64,000 nt of DNA from contig NZ_JAPDPF010000004.1 in assembly GCF_026283925.1 (NCBI RefSeq), positions 372,001 through 436,000 of the forward strand, read 5' to 3'. This document shows positions 31,942 to 41,261 of this stretch, piece by piece (the stretch's first letter is position 1; every line of letters begins with the position of its first letter). The position numbers and the translations under genes were made by a program. Source of the DNA: Dyella halodurans (lineage in GTDB: Bacteria; Pseudomonadota; Gammaproteobacteria; Xanthomonadales; Rhodanobacteraceae). The notes beneath the pieces were generated by a model. It had not been told where the DNA came from. It searched no databases and was given only the letters and a program-made list of their open reading frames with translations.

Positions 31942-32317
31942 ATTGAATCACTCCTTAGGATTGAAAGACTCAGCCTGCGCAACACGCGCTGGCCGGCTTA
32001 CTGGTGTGCTAGGAAACCCTAGGGGTGAGGCGATGAGGCTAGATCGAGATCAGCTGCATCGGGTCACAAAACTCTGGTGACCCCGGCAAACACAGTGAGC
32101 GCATCATAGCTGCTTGGCGCCTGCAACGCGAATAGGCATTTTTCCCAACCTGAATGGATGCCCGTTGGGTCGGATAACGTCCTATTTGATTTTCACGCCG
32201 TCTTCGCATTTCATCGCGCTTTAACTGACGGGGCTATTTCCCCGTAGCCCCCAAAAATACACCTAAGTACCACGCCAAGTGCCCAGGACCGGCCGTTTCC
32301 TGCGCAGGAGAAGCTCC
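31942..32317. promoter_or_regulatory. Divergent intergenic region: csp2 leader and lipoprotein promoter
   Basis: The minus-strand part (31942-32108) is the csp2 leader with a -10 like TATGAT at 32108-32103, the shared TCACTGTG-TTGC element near 32098, and a hairpin GGGTCAC/GTGACCC at about 32061-32083. The remaining part up to 32317 is more AT-rich than its neighbours and must hold the promoter of the plus-strand lipoprotein; I could not place it precisely. AGGAG at 32306-32310 is that gene's ribosome-binding site. Confidence 0.5.
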
Positions 32318-32731
32318 ATGACGCCCCATTGCTGCCGCCTTGCCCTTGTCGCCCTGCTGGTTACCGGCCTGTCCCTGGCGGGCTGCGCCAGCAAGCCGCA
32401 AACCCGCCCGAACGCGGTCGCGGGGGCCCCTGCGGCGACCAGCGCGACCCCACAGAGCGGCGGCAAGACGGGCATTGCCGCCTGCGACGACTACCTGGCC
32501 AACTATCTGGCCTGCCATCGCGCCGCGGCGGTATTTCCGCCAGACCAGCTCGAAGGACGCTACCAGACCATGCGCGCCAGCCTGCTGCAGGGCGCGCAGG
32601 ACCCGAAGGTCCGCCCGCTACTGAGCGCACGCTGCGCGGCGATGGCTGGGCAGCTCAGCCAGATGCTGCACGGAAAACCCTGCGGGCCCGTCGGTCCTGC
32701 CCCTGCTGCGACGGCCGGCAACGCGCGCTGA
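32318..32731 (+). CDS. Putative lipoprotein
   Basis: Unrecognised 137-residue protein. A signal peptide (LALVALLVTGLSLAGC) ends in a lipobox LAGC, so it should be lipidated and held in the envelope. After a low-complexity Ala/Thr/Pro linker, residues 55-125 form a helical domain with four conserved-looking cysteines (ACDDYLANYLACH, SARCAAM, GKPCGP) that could make two disulfides. AGGAG lies seven bases before the ATG. It is divergent from csp2 and convergent with the YcaQ-like gene. The function is not known. Confidence 0.75.
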   Translation: MTPHCCRLALVALLVTGLSLAGCASKPQTRPNAVAGAPAATSATPQSGGKTGIAACDDYLANYLACHRAAAVFPPDQLEGRYQTMRASLLQGAQDPKVRPLLSARCAAMAGQLSQMLHGKPCGPVGPAPAATAGNAR

Positions 32732-32740
32732 CCGCTTCGC

Positions 32741-34051
32741 TCAGGACTCGCGCAACAGCGGGCGCAGCGCCGTCGCGATGCTCGAGGGTCGGCTACGAGT
32801 AAGGCGCACGGCTGGCGTGCCATGCCAACGCGCGGTAGCCGCGATGGCCTTGGCCACATCGCGAAGCAGGCTCGGCGTGGGCTCGACGTCCGGCTCCAGG
32901 AACAGCGCCTTGATTTCAAACACGCCATCGCTGCGATGCGCCTTGGCATCGAGGCGACCGATCAGGCGACCGCGATGCAGGATGGGCAACACGTAGTAGC
33001 CATAAGTGCGCTTGGGTGCCGGCACATAGCATTCGATGGTGTATTCGAAACCAAACAAGGCCTGCGCACGAGAACGGTCCCACACCACCGGATCAAACGG
33101 TGACAGCAAGGCCGTGTGCGTGCCGCGCAGCTTGCCTTGCGCGGCCTGCGCCAGCAGATCTGCATGCTCGGCATGCACATAGGCCGGCACCTTCCAGTCC
33201 GCGACCCGCACGGTAAGCAGCTCTCCGCTCGCCACCAGTGGTGCGAGTTCCCGATCGGTAACCGTCGGTTTCAGGCGGTAATAGTCAGCGATCCAGCGCG
33301 CCTGGGCGACGCCCAAGGCTCGCACGCTGTCGAGAATGAAATGCCGCCGCAAGGCGTCGTGGTCCAACTGCAGCAGGCTTTTATCCATCGGCGGATCGAG
33401 CTTGGCTTCGACGCGCTCGCTTAAATCGTACACGCGCTGGAATCGTTCGCGGCGCGTCACCATCAACTCGCCCATCGCGAACAGCGCCTCCAGCCAACGC
33501 TTTTCCGGCTTCCACGACCACCAGCCGCCTGCGCCACGCTTTTCGCCTTCGAAGTCCGCCGCGCGCATGGCACCCGCGGCGCGAATGCGATCGAGCAATC
33601 CATCCATGCCCTGCCGATGTTCGCCATGCATGCGCGCGGCGTGTTTGTAGGCCCAATGCGTGGATCGCTGCCTGCGCCAGGCCTGATGCAACGGCAGATC
33701 GGCCGACGGCACGAAACAGGCTTCGTGCGCCCAGCTCTCGGCCAGACGACCGGCATCCAACGCATCATCCAGCCATTGCGGGTCGTAGTCGCCAAGGCGC
33801 GCATGCAGCACGAGATAGGGACTGCGTGCGACTACATGAATGCTGTCGATCTGCAGCAGTCGCATGCGTGTGATGGTAGCGAGCACGGCGTCGGGCCGTG
33901 CGCGTGCACGCGGTGAATGCAACAATCCTTGCGCTGCAAGATGAATGCGCTGTGCTTGCGACAACTTCAGCGAAAATCCAGATGCGGATGAAGGGATCGA
34001 CAACGGTAACGATGACTTCACGTGATCGCGATGCCTATGTTGGGGCGGCAT
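32741..34051 (-). CDS. YcaQ-like winged-helix DNA glycosylase
   Basis: Belongs to the YcaQ/AlkX family (DUF1006, HTH_42), which unhooks interstrand DNA crosslinks. The 436-residue protein has the family's N-terminal winged helix (RIHLAAQGLL, ATITRMRLLQIDSIHVVARSPYLVLHARLG), the central WEHEAC-like motif here as SWAHEACFVP, the SKPEKRWLEALFAMGELMV-type segment and the C-terminal SPFDPVVWDRSRAQALFGFEY region, which is strongly conserved. The catalytic QxD-type motif LLQIDS is present. The first 25 residues are low-complexity and the true start may lie downstream at a GTG or TTG codon. It is convergent with the lipoprotein gene. Confidence 0.85.
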   Translation of the reverse strand: MPPQHRHRDHVKSSLPLSIPSSASGFSLKLSQAQRIHLAAQGLLHSPRARARPDAVLATITRMRLLQIDSIHVVARSPYLVLHARLGDYDPQWLDDALDAGRLAESWAHEACFVPSADLPLHQAWRRQRSTHWAYKHAARMHGEHRQGMDGLLDRIRAAGAMRAADFEGEKRGAGGWWSWKPEKRWLEALFAMGELMVTRRERFQRVYDLSERVEAKLDPPMDKSLLQLDHDALRRHFILDSVRALGVAQARWIADYYRLKPTVTDRELAPLVASGELLTVRVADWKVPAYVHAEHADLLAQAAQGKLRGTHTALLSPFDPVVWDRSRAQALFGFEYTIECYVPAPKRTYGYYVLPILHRGRLIGRLDAKAHRSDGVFEIKALFLEPDVEPTPSLLRDVAKAIAATARWHGTPAVRLTRSRPSSIATALRPLLRES

Positions 34052-34169
34052 TTATAGTGCCTTTGCTAGCGTTGGGCTTAGCGCGGAAGCCCTCAGAGCA
34101 TGACACCGCCGTGATCGTCGCTACCGCGCTTTCGTCCACAAGCCACGCATTCTGGCATGGAGTAACGAC

Positions 34170-34556
34170 ATGACATACCGCAAACCTCTTCTTGCAATAG
34201 TTACCACCGGCTCGATGCTGTTGGCCGGCTCGTTGCTGGCGCAGGATCAGCCCGCACCGATGTCTGCTCCGCCGCCCGCTCCCACCGCAAGCATGCCCGC
34301 CTCGTCACCTGGCGCGGTGACCAGCAGCGCGCAGATGCAAACGCCGCAAGGCCAGCTGACGGTGAAGTCCACCGTGCCGCCGGTCGTCGCCGGCCCGGCG
34401 CCCAGCTTCGAGGAGCTGTCCGGTGGCTCGCGCTACATCACCGCGGATCAGGCCACGGCCTATCCGCTGCTGGCCAATGACTTCGCCTTTGTCGACAAAG
34501 CCAAAACCGGTCACATCACGAAGGCCGAATACGAGCGCTGGCTCAGCACTAAATAA
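34170..34556 (+). CDS. Periplasmic EF-hand-like small protein
   Basis: A 128-residue secreted protein of unknown role. The signal peptide (AIVTTGSMLLAGSLLAQ) is followed by a Pro/Ala/Ser-rich linker. The last 40 residues (ITADQATAYPLLANDFAFVDKAKTGHITKAEYERWL) look like an EF-hand pair: DKAKTGHITKAEY has the calcium-loop spacing with acidic first and last positions, while the first half is degenerate. GGAG lies upstream of the ATG at 34170. It is followed 138 bases later, after a strong hairpin, by pldA, whose product needs calcium. Confidence 0.7.
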   Translation: MTYRKPLLAIVTTGSMLLAGSLLAQDQPAPMSAPPPAPTASMPASSPGAVTSSAQMQTPQGQLTVKSTVPPVVAGPAPSFEELSGGSRYITADQATAYPLLANDFAFVDKAKTGHITKAEYERWLSTK

Positions 34557-34573
34557 GTAAGATGGAGGCTCCC

Positions 34574-34604
34574 GACGCGGGTCACGCTGAGCGTGGCCCG
34601 CGTC
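34574..34604. terminator. Hairpin between EF-hand-like gene and pldA
   Basis: GACGCGGG/CCCGCGTC with an inner CACGC/GCGTG gives a 13-14 bp imperfect stem and a three-base loop. No T-run follows, so it may be a processing or attenuation structure and not a simple terminator. Confidence 0.4.
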
Positions 34605-34694
34605 GTCACATGCAATGCATGCCGGCGATGGTATGCGGCTGGCACGCAGGCAGTGATCAGATCGATCGTTTGCCCGACATGGATGGAGCCCCCG

Positions 34695-35780
34695 ATGATG
34701 CGACCGATTTCTCTCGCGGCCCTGGCCATAGCCTCAGGCTTGGTCGTCGCCGCGCGCGCGCAGACGCCTGATCCGATGGATATTCGCGCGTGTACCGCGC
34801 TGGAAAACGATGCGCAGCGTCTGGCCTGTTATGACCACGCTACCGGTCGCGAAAATCTGCCGGCGGCGCAGAAGAAGCGTGAGCCATCCGCAGCGCAAGG
34901 CACCGTGTTCGGCCACGAGCAGGCCAAGGCGGATACCGGAACCACGCTGTCACCCGGGCAGCAAGCTGTCTCCTTGTTCGACAGTCGCTGGGAACTATCG
35001 CCCGAAAGCAAGCTCGGCACCTTCAACGTTCGCGCTTACAAGCCGATCACGGTGATGCCGTTTTTTGCCAGCAGCAACCAGAACAGCCAGCCGACCAGTC
35101 CCAATCCGAACAATACGGTGGAGAAGCCGCAGGACCTGGACAACATTGAAAGCAAGTTCCAGCTCAGCCTGAAGACCAAGGTCTGGCAAGGCGTATTCGG
35201 CGATGAGGGCGATCTCTGGGTGGCCTATACCCAGTCCTCGCGCTGGCAGGTTTACAAGGAAGCCAACTCGCGCCCCTTCCGCGAAACGAACTATGAGCCC
35301 GAAGCCATTCTCGTCTTCAACACGAACTACGAGGTGGCCGGATGGAATGGCCGCTTGCTTGGCATCGCGCTGAACCACGAATCCAATGGTCAGTCCGATC
35401 CGCTGTCGCGAAGCTGGAACCGCGTGATGGGCTATGTGGGATTCGAGCGTGAGAACTGGACGGTGATGCTGCGTCCGTGGTGGCGCATTCCCGAAAGCAG
35501 CAGCACCAACGACAACCCGGACATCAGCAACTACGTGGGCCGCGCCGACATGCAGATCGTGCACGAATGGCGTGGCCAGGAGTTCGGCCTGATGCTGCGT
35601 CACTCCTTACGCGGCGGCAGCGAAAGCCACGGCGCGGCACAGTTCACCTGGGCCTTCCCCATCGTCGGCAACCTGCGCGGCTATATGGAGCTGTTCAAGG
35701 GCTACGGCGAGAGCATGATCGACTACAACCACAACGCCACTTACCTGGGCCTTGGCCTGTCGCTGCTCGACTGGTACTGA
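34695..35780 (+). CDS. pldA: Outer membrane phospholipase A
   Basis: A calcium-dependent outer-membrane phospholipase that removes mislocalised phospholipids. The 361-residue protein has a signal peptide ending near ARAQT, an N-terminal segment with two cysteines (ACTALENDAQRLACYD), then the 12-strand barrel. The catalytic region NHESNGQSDPLSRSWNR holds His and Ser of the active site and the Asn in SRSWN, matching E. coli His142, Ser144 and Asn156. The C-terminal LGLGLSLLDWY resembles a barrel-assembly signal. GGAG lies six bases before the ATG at 34695. The extra 70-residue N-terminal part before the barrel is longer than in E. coli and shared with Xanthomonadales homologs. Confidence 0.93.
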   Translation: MMRPISLAALAIASGLVVAARAQTPDPMDIRACTALENDAQRLACYDHATGRENLPAAQKKREPSAAQGTVFGHEQAKADTGTTLSPGQQAVSLFDSRWELSPESKLGTFNVRAYKPITVMPFFASSNQNSQPTSPNPNNTVEKPQDLDNIESKFQLSLKTKVWQGVFGDEGDLWVAYTQSSRWQVYKEANSRPFRETNYEPEAILVFNTNYEVAGWNGRLLGIALNHESNGQSDPLSRSWNRVMGYVGFERENWTVMLRPWWRIPESSSTNDNPDISNYVGRADMQIVHEWRGQEFGLMLRHSLRGGSESHGAAQFTWAFPIVGNLRGYMELFKGYGESMIDYNHNATYLGLGLSLLDWY

Positions 35781-35833
35781 GCCGATGCGCGAAGAGGACG
35801 GCGCTGCGCTGATGGCAACGCCGCCCAGGGGCA

Positions 35834-36316
35834 TCAATGGTGATGACCGCCTTCGCCGTGCACGTGACCGTGCGACAGCTCCTCCTCGGTGGCCGCGCGC
35901 ACGTCGGTCACTTGCACGTCGAAATGCAGCGCCTGGCCAGCCAACGGATGGTTGCCGTCGATGTGCACCTTGTCGTCCTCGACCTTGGTCACCGTGACGT
36001 TGATGACACCCTGCGGGCCACGGCCCTGGAACTGCATGCCCGGCTGGATGTCCTCGACGCCCTGGAAGGCCTCGCGCGGCACTTCCTGCACGAGTTCCGG
36101 GTGACGCACGCCGTAGCCCTCTTCCGGCACCACGTCCACTTTGAACTGGTCGCCAACCTGACGGCCTTCCATCGCCTTTTCCAGGCCCGGCACGATCTGG
36201 CCCACACCCTGCAGGTACACCAGCGGCTCACGACCCTGCGAGCTGTCGAGTACCTGACCCTGGTCGTCGGTCAGCGTGTAGTGGAAGGAAACAACGGTGT
36301 TCTCTGCGATCTGCAT
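35834..36316 (-). CDS. slyD: FKBP-type peptidyl-prolyl isomerase, SlyD-like
   Basis: A cytoplasmic proline isomerase with chaperone insert, 160 residues. FKBP motifs are VVSFHYTLTDDQGQVLDSS and PLVYLQGVGQIVPGLEKAMEGRQVGDQF; the insert-in-flap region (EEGYGVRHPELVQEVPREAF) follows and LAGQALHFDVQVTDVRAATEEEL closes the domain. The C-terminus is His-rich (HGHVHGEGGHHH), as in SlyD, and can bind nickel or other metals for hydrogenase or other metalloenzyme maturation. The ATG at 36316 gives the conserved start. It is convergent with pldA. Confidence 0.93.
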   Translation of the reverse strand: MQIAENTVVSFHYTLTDDQGQVLDSSQGREPLVYLQGVGQIVPGLEKAMEGRQVGDQFKVDVVPEEGYGVRHPELVQEVPREAFQGVEDIQPGMQFQGRGPQGVINVTVTKVEDDKVHIDGNHPLAGQALHFDVQVTDVRAATEEELSHGHVHGEGGHHH

Positions 36317-36434
36317 GACGTTCTCGTATGGGGATAGGGGCGCCGGGAGGCCCGGCACGAACCGCAAAGATTAACAGACTGGCCCCAGCGGCATCGGCTA
36401 GGCAACGACCGGGGCGATTGGCGATACTTGCCCC

Positions 36435-38048
36435 ATGGTCATGCCGCGACGCCCATCCTGCCGCCGTGCTGGCGCCGTTCTATGCGCCGGGGTGATGGGT
36501 TTGCTGCTCTCGATCGGGACCCTGGCGGCAACCCCGCAGCCGGCTTCCACGCCACCCGCCCCGGCTCGAACGCCCTCGCTGGCGACCCAGGTGAACGAAC
36601 TCATCGGCCAGCCGCGCTTTGCCGGCGCCGACTGGGGCATCGCCGTCGTTTCGCTGGACAGCGGCCGCACCCTCTACACACACCACGCCGACCAGTTGTT
36701 CCAGCCGGCCTCCACCGCGAAGCTGTTCACCGCCGCAATCGCGCTGAGCGAGCTGGATCCGGACTACCGTATTCCGACCCGCGTCATGGCCAGCGGTGAG
36801 ATCCGCAATGGCCGACTGGACGGCCCATTAATCCTCTACGGCATGGGCGACCCCACGCTTGGTTCGGACGCGGCGACCAGCGATTGGCCAGACCAGCTGG
36901 CCACACAACTGGCCGCGCAGGGCCTGCGCCGCGTGCATGGCGACCTGATTGCGGATGCCACTTATTTTGCCGGCCCCGTGATGGGCTCCGGCTGGGAGGC
37001 CACCGACCTGCAGAGCTGGTTTGCCGTGCCGGCAACCGCCCTCAGCGTGCGCGACAACCAGGTCGACGTCACCGTCACGCCCGCGGCATCGTCCGGCGGC
37101 CACGCGGCCATCAGCTTCGAACCCGCCGATGCCATGCCCCATGTGATCAGCGAGGTCACTACCAGCGAGCCGCGCACGCGCAACGACATCAATCTTTACC
37201 GCGCCCCGGGCGATGGCACGCTTTACGCGTTCGGCAACATCGCCGCGCGCTCGCCTGCCCAAAGCTACAAGCTGGCCGTGCCCGATCCTGCCTATTACGC
37301 AGGCGATCTGCTGCGCCAGGCCATGCTGCGCCATGGCATCGAGCTCGACGGAAAACTGCTGTCGCTGCAGTGGCCGCGCCGGGATACCGCGCGCAACACC
37401 CAGGCACGCACCCTGGCAGAAGTGCTGTCGCCGCCGGTGCGGGATATCCTGCAGCGCGGCTTGAAGCGTTCGCAAAACCTGTATCTGCAGAACCTGCTGC
37501 TGCTCGCCGGCGTCCGCGCCCAGGCCTTCGCGGAACAGAGCGAGGGCAATACCGGCTTCATCACTACCGAGCGCTGGGGCATCCGCGCCATGCACGAGCT
37601 GCTCGAGCGCATGGGCATCACGCCATCGGCCAGCCTGATCGAGGAAGGTACCGGGCTGTCGCGGCGCAACCTGGCCACGCCCAACGCGATGGCGCGACTG
37701 CTGACCTATCTCGCAGCCCAGCCTTACGCGGATGCGCTTAAGGAATCGCTGCCGATCGCGGGCGTCGATGGCACCTTGCAATGGCGCATGCGGAACACGC
37801 CAGCCGAAAACAACGTGCACGCCAAGACCGGCAGCATGAGCTTCGTGCACTGCCTGGCGGGCTACGTCACCACGGCCGACGGCGAACGGCTGGCATTCGC
37901 CATCATGCTCAACAACTACGATCCGCCATCCGGCGCTCCCAGCGCCAGTCGCGATATCGACGCCATTGCCGTAATGCTGGCCGGCTTGCGTAGCCGCAGC
38001 GAGGCGCCGGCCACGTCACCGAGTGTGGCGGCTCAACCGGCCAACTGA
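36435..38048 (+). CDS. dacB: D-alanyl-D-alanine carboxypeptidase/endopeptidase (PBP4)
   Basis: A periplasmic low-molecular-mass penicillin-binding protein that trims or cuts peptidoglycan cross-links. The 537-residue protein has a signal peptide ending near TLAAT. The SxxK motif is S93-TA-K96 (QPASTAKLF), SxN is S346-Q-N348 (LKRSQNLYLQN) and KTG is at residue 464 (NNVHAKTGSMSF). The long stretch between the first two motifs is the PBP4-specific insertion. ATGs at 36435 and 36441 are both possible. The last 16 bases overlap the end of the convergent glutathione peroxidase gene. Confidence 0.94.
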   Translation: MVMPRRPSCRRAGAVLCAGVMGLLLSIGTLAATPQPASTPPAPARTPSLATQVNELIGQPRFAGADWGIAVVSLDSGRTLYTHHADQLFQPASTAKLFTAAIALSELDPDYRIPTRVMASGEIRNGRLDGPLILYGMGDPTLGSDAATSDWPDQLATQLAAQGLRRVHGDLIADATYFAGPVMGSGWEATDLQSWFAVPATALSVRDNQVDVTVTPAASSGGHAAISFEPADAMPHVISEVTTSEPRTRNDINLYRAPGDGTLYAFGNIAARSPAQSYKLAVPDPAYYAGDLLRQAMLRHGIELDGKLLSLQWPRRDTARNTQARTLAEVLSPPVRDILQRGLKRSQNLYLQNLLLLAGVRAQAFAEQSEGNTGFITTERWGIRAMHELLERMGITPSASLIEEGTGLSRRNLATPNAMARLLTYLAAQPYADALKESLPIAGVDGTLQWRMRNTPAENNVHAKTGSMSFVHCLAGYVTTADGERLAFAIMLNNYDPPSGAPSASRDIDAIAVMLAGLRSRSEAPATSPSVAAQPAN

Positions 38049-38518
38049 GACTGCAGGTCCTTGCTGATCTTTTCCGGCGTATCGGTCGGTGCGTAGCGCC
38101 TGACCACCTGACCATCGCGATCGATCAGGAACTTGGTGAAGTTCCATTTGATCGACTCGCTGCCCAGGATGCCCTTGCCCTCGCTCTTCAACCACTTGTA
38201 GAGCGGATGCGCGCCGTCGCCATTCACCTCGATCTTGGAAAACAAGGGAAAGCTCACGTCGTAGCTGGTGGAGCAGAAGTTGCGGATCTCCGCCTCGTTA
38301 CCGGGCTCCTGATGGCCGAACTGGTCGCAGGGAAACCCAAGCACGACCAGGCCCTTGTCGCGGGCGGCCCGCCATAGCGCTTCCAGCCCGGTGTATTGCG
38401 GCGTGAAGCCGCACTTGGAGGCCACGTTGACGATCAGCATGGGCTTGCCCTGCCATTCGGCGAGCGAGCGCTCGTTGCCATCAATGTCGCGGGCGGAGAA
38501 GTCGTAGACAGAGGTCAT
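38033..38518 (-). CDS. Glutathione peroxidase
   Basis: A thiol peroxidase of the GPx family, 161 residues, BtuE-like. The peroxidatic cysteine is Cys36 in VNVASKCGFTPQYTGLEALW; LGFPCDQFGHQEPGNEAEI provides the resolving-type Cys and the Gln of the catalytic tetrad; IKWNFTKFLIDRDGQVVRRY holds the Trp and Asn. There is no signal peptide. Family members of this type in bacteria usually use thioredoxin as reductant. AGGAT precedes the ATG at 38518. It is divergent from metN. Confidence 0.93.
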   Translation of the reverse strand: MTSVYDFSARDIDGNERSLAEWQGKPMLIVNVASKCGFTPQYTGLEALWRAARDKGLVVLGFPCDQFGHQEPGNEAEIRNFCSTSYDVSFPLFSKIEVNGDGAHPLYKWLKSEGKGILGSESIKWNFTKFLIDRDGQVVRRYAPTDTPEKISKDLQSQLAG

Positions 38519-38679
38519 CGCGGCGATCCTGCTGGAAGATCCGGCAAGTCTAATCCCGAGTACGTCAACACGGCGATATCGATATAACGTTCCGTGATGA
38601 TGGCGGGAAGGAACCCGCCTGGCACATGATTTATGCTTGTCGCCGGCCGGCATCGCCGGCTCCCACCCGAAGGTACCCC

Positions 38680-39711
38680 GTGATCAGATTTCAGGCCGTC
38701 CACAAGTCCTACCGCGTCGACGGCAGGGACGTTTCTGCCTTGCAGCCGTTCGATCTGGAGATCGCCGATGGCGAGGTCTTTGGCATCATTGGCCACTCCG
38801 GCGCGGGTAAATCGACACTTATACGGCTGATCAACCTGCTGGAGCGCCCAAGCGGCGGCCGTATCCTGGTCGACGACACCGATATGACGGCCCTGCCCGC
38901 CGCGGCATTGCGGCAGCAGCGCCAGCGCATTGGCATGATCTTCCAGCACTTCAACCTGCTCGCCTCTCAGACCGTGGCGGAGAACGTGGCGTTCCCGCTG
39001 CGGCTCGCGGGCGAGAGCGATGCGGCGAGCATGCGCAAGCGAGTGGACGAACTGCTCGCCCGGGTCGGCCTGACGGCACATGCCGACAAGTACCCTGCAC
39101 AGCTCTCCGGTGGACAAAAGCAACGTGTAGGGATTGCACGAGCGCTGGCCAACCGTCCGTCGATCCTGCTGTGCGATGAAGCCACCAGCGCGCTCGATCC
39201 GCAGACCACCGCGTCGGTGCTGGACCTGCTGGCGGAGATCAATCGCGAACTCAAGCTCACCATCGTGCTGATCACCCATGAGATGGACGTGGTTCGCCGC
39301 GTCTGCGACCGAGTTGCCGTGCTCGATGCCGGCACCATCGTCGAGAGCGGTTCGGTAGCTGACGTGTTCCTGCATCCGCGCCATCCGACCACACGGCGCT
39401 TCGTCAACGAAGCGTTGCCGGAGGAAGCGGCAGGCGAACAGGCACCGTTCGCACACGTGCCGGGGCGGGTCATGCGACTGTCGTTCCGTGGCGAGACCAC
39501 CTGGACGCCCGCCCTGGGTCGCGTGGCGCGCGAGACCGGCGTGGACTTCAACATCCTCGCCGGCCGCATCGATCGCATCAAGGATCTGCCCTATGGGCAG
39601 CTCACGCTGGCCATGCAGGGCGCACGGGTCGACGATGCGCTCACCATCCTGCGCCAGGCGGGCATCGAGGTCGAGGAAATCAAGACGATGTCGCCGGAGA
39701 ACAAATCGTGA
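38680..39711 (+). CDS. metN: Methionine ABC transporter ATP-binding protein
   Basis: Energises uptake of D- and L-methionine with MetI and MetQ. The 343-residue protein has Walker [10 protein letters not shown], the signature [15 protein letters not shown], Walker [14 protein letters not shown] and the His switch LITHEMD. The C-terminal 90 residues ([13 protein letters not shown] to the end) form the NIL/ACT-like domain that binds methionine and inhibits transport when the pool is full. The GTG at 38680 is preceded by AAGG and opens on [11 protein letters not shown]. It overlaps metI by four bases. I saw no MetJ boxes or S-box leader upstream. Confidence 0.96.
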   Translation: MIRFQAVHKSYRVDGRDVSALQPFDLEIADGEVFGIIGHSGAGKSTLIRLINLLERPSGGRILVDDTDMTALPAAALRQQRQRIGMIFQHFNLLASQTVAENVAFPLRLAGESDAASMRKRVDELLARVGLTAHADKYPAQLSGGQKQRVGIARALANRPSILLCDEATSALDPQTTASVLDLLAEINRELKLTIVLITHEMDVVRRVCDRVAVLDAGTIVESGSVADVFLHPRHPTTRRFVNEALPEEAAGEQAPFAHVPGRVMRLSFRGETTWTPALGRVARETGVDFNILAGRIDRIKDLPYGQLTLAMQGARVDDALTILRQAGIEVEEIKTMSPENKS

Positions 39712-40391
39712 GCCTGCCACTGATGCAAAACCTGTTTCCCAACATCGACGACTGGAGCGAGCTCGGCCAGGCCTGTATCGATACCTTGCTGATGCTGGGC
39801 GGGTCACTGTTGCTCACCGTCGCCATCGGCCTGCCGCTTGGCGTGCTGCTTTATCTCACCGGCAAGGGCCAGTTGCGCGCCATGCCCAGGTTGTACGCCG
39901 TGCTATCGCTGGTGGTGAACATCCTGCGCTCGATTCCGTTCATCATCCTGATGATCGTGCTGATGCCGGTCACCTATGTATTGGTGGGCACCAAGCTCGG
40001 CATTCGCGGAGCGATTCCGCCGCTGGTGATCGGCGCCGCGCCATTCTTCGCGCGCCTGGTGGAAACTGCGCTGCGCGAAGTGCAACGCGGTGTGATCGAG
40101 GCGAGCCAGGCCATGGGCGCCAGCACGTGGCAGATCGTGCGTCACGTCCTGCTGCCGGAGGCGCGCGCGGGCCTGATCGCCGGCACCACCGTCACCGCCA
40201 TCGCCCTGGTGGGCTATACCGCCATGGGTGGCGCCATCGGCGCCGGCGGCCTCGGCGACCTGGCCTATCGCTATGGTTATCTGAGCTACAAATCGGACTA
40301 TATGCTGGTCACCGTGGTGCTGCTGATCGTGCTGGTGCAGCTGCTGCAGATGCTTGGCGACCGCATCGTGGCGCACTACACCCGGAACTGA
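39708..40391 (+). CDS. metI: Methionine ABC transporter permease
   Basis: Inner-membrane permease of the MetNIQ importer, 227 residues with five to six transmembrane helices. The coupling-helix motif ([29 protein letters not shown]) faces MetN, and [22 protein letters not shown] is the conserved MetI segment. The GTG start at 39708 overlaps the metN stop (GTGA), indicating translational coupling. Confidence 0.96.
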   Translation: MSLPLMQNLFPNIDDWSELGQACIDTLLMLGGSLLLTVAIGLPLGVLLYLTGKGQLRAMPRLYAVLSLVVNILRSIPFIILMIVLMPVTYVLVGTKLGIRGAIPPLVIGAAPFFARLVETALREVQRGVIEASQAMGASTWQIVRHVLLPEARAGLIAGTTVTAIALVGYTAMGGAIGAGGLGDLAYRYGYLSYKSDYMLVTVVLLIVLVQLLQMLGDRIVAHYTRN

Positions 40392-40460
40392 CTTGCGGCG
40401 CTCCTTTGCATCCAGCGGTATGGACGGCTATTCTTGTGCATTGCACCAGGGCATCCCACC

Positions 40461-41261
40461 ATGAAGAAGCTGATCGCCATTGCTGCCGCCCTGCTCCTGC
40501 TGGCGGGCTGCTCGTCTTCCCAGCCTGGCGGTGACGCCGGCAGCCAGAAACTGGTGGTGGCCGCCACGGCCGTACCGCACGCCGAGATCCTCAAGCAGGT
40601 CAAGCCCCTCCTTGCCAAGGAGGGCATCGACCTTGAGATCAAGGTATTCGCGGACTACGTGCAGCCCAACGTCCAGGTGCTGGAAAAGAGCGTCGATGCG
40701 AATTACTTCCAGACCAGGCCGTACCTGGACGCGTTCAATCACGAGCGCGGCACCAACCTGATCATGGTGACGGGCGTACACATCGAGCCGTTCGGCGCGT
40801 ACTCGCGCAAGCTCAAGTCCATCGATCAGCTGGCCGACGGCGCCACCGTGAGCCTGCCCAACGATCCCAGCAACGGCGGCCGCGCCCTGCTGCTGATCGC
40901 CAAGCATGGCCTGATCACGCTGAAGGATCCCGGCAACCCCTTGTCTTCACCGAAGGACATCGTGGCCAACCCCAAGCAGCTGAAGTTCCGCGAGCTGGAA
41001 GCCGCGATGTTGCCGCGCACGCTGGACGAGGTCGACCTCGCCCTGATCAATACCAACTACGCGCTGGCCGCCGGGTTGAATCCGATCAAGGATGCGCTGT
41101 TGATCGAGGACAAGGATTCGCCCTACGTCAACGGTCTCGTCGCCCGCCCCGACAACAAGGATGATCCGCGCATTCAGAAGTTGGCCAAGGCGCTCAATAG
41201 TCCTGAGGTGAAGGCGTTCATCGAGCAGAAGTATCAGGGGGCGGTGTTGCCCGCATTCTGA
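40461..41261 (+). CDS. metQ: Methionine-binding lipoprotein
   Basis: Substrate-binding component of MetNIQ, 266 residues. The signal peptide (MKKLIAIAAALLLLAGC) ends in lipobox LAGC, so the mature protein is tethered at the inner membrane facing the periplasm. NLPA-family marks include VAATAVPHAEILKQVKP, ANYFQTRPYLDAFN, VSLPNDPSNGGRALLLIAKHGLI and the central EVDLALINTNYALAAGLNP hinge segment. It follows metI by 69 bases in the same direction, completing the operon in the usual order N-I-Q. Confidence 0.96.
   Translation: MKKLIAIAAALLLLAGCSSSQPGGDAGSQKLVVAATAVPHAEILKQVKPLLAKEGIDLEIKVFADYVQPNVQVLEKSVDANYFQTRPYLDAFNHERGTNLIMVTGVHIEPFGAYSRKLKSIDQLADGATVSLPNDPSNGGRALLLIAKHGLITLKDPGNPLSSPKDIVANPKQLKFRELEAAMLPRTLDEVDLALINTNYALAAGLNPIKDALLIEDKDSPYVNGLVARPDNKDDPRIQKLAKALNSPEVKAFIEQKYQGAVLPAF

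Noticed and set aside
38519..38679. MetJ box or S-box riboswitch before metN
   Set aside because: No AGACGTCT-like repeats and no riboswitch core seen.
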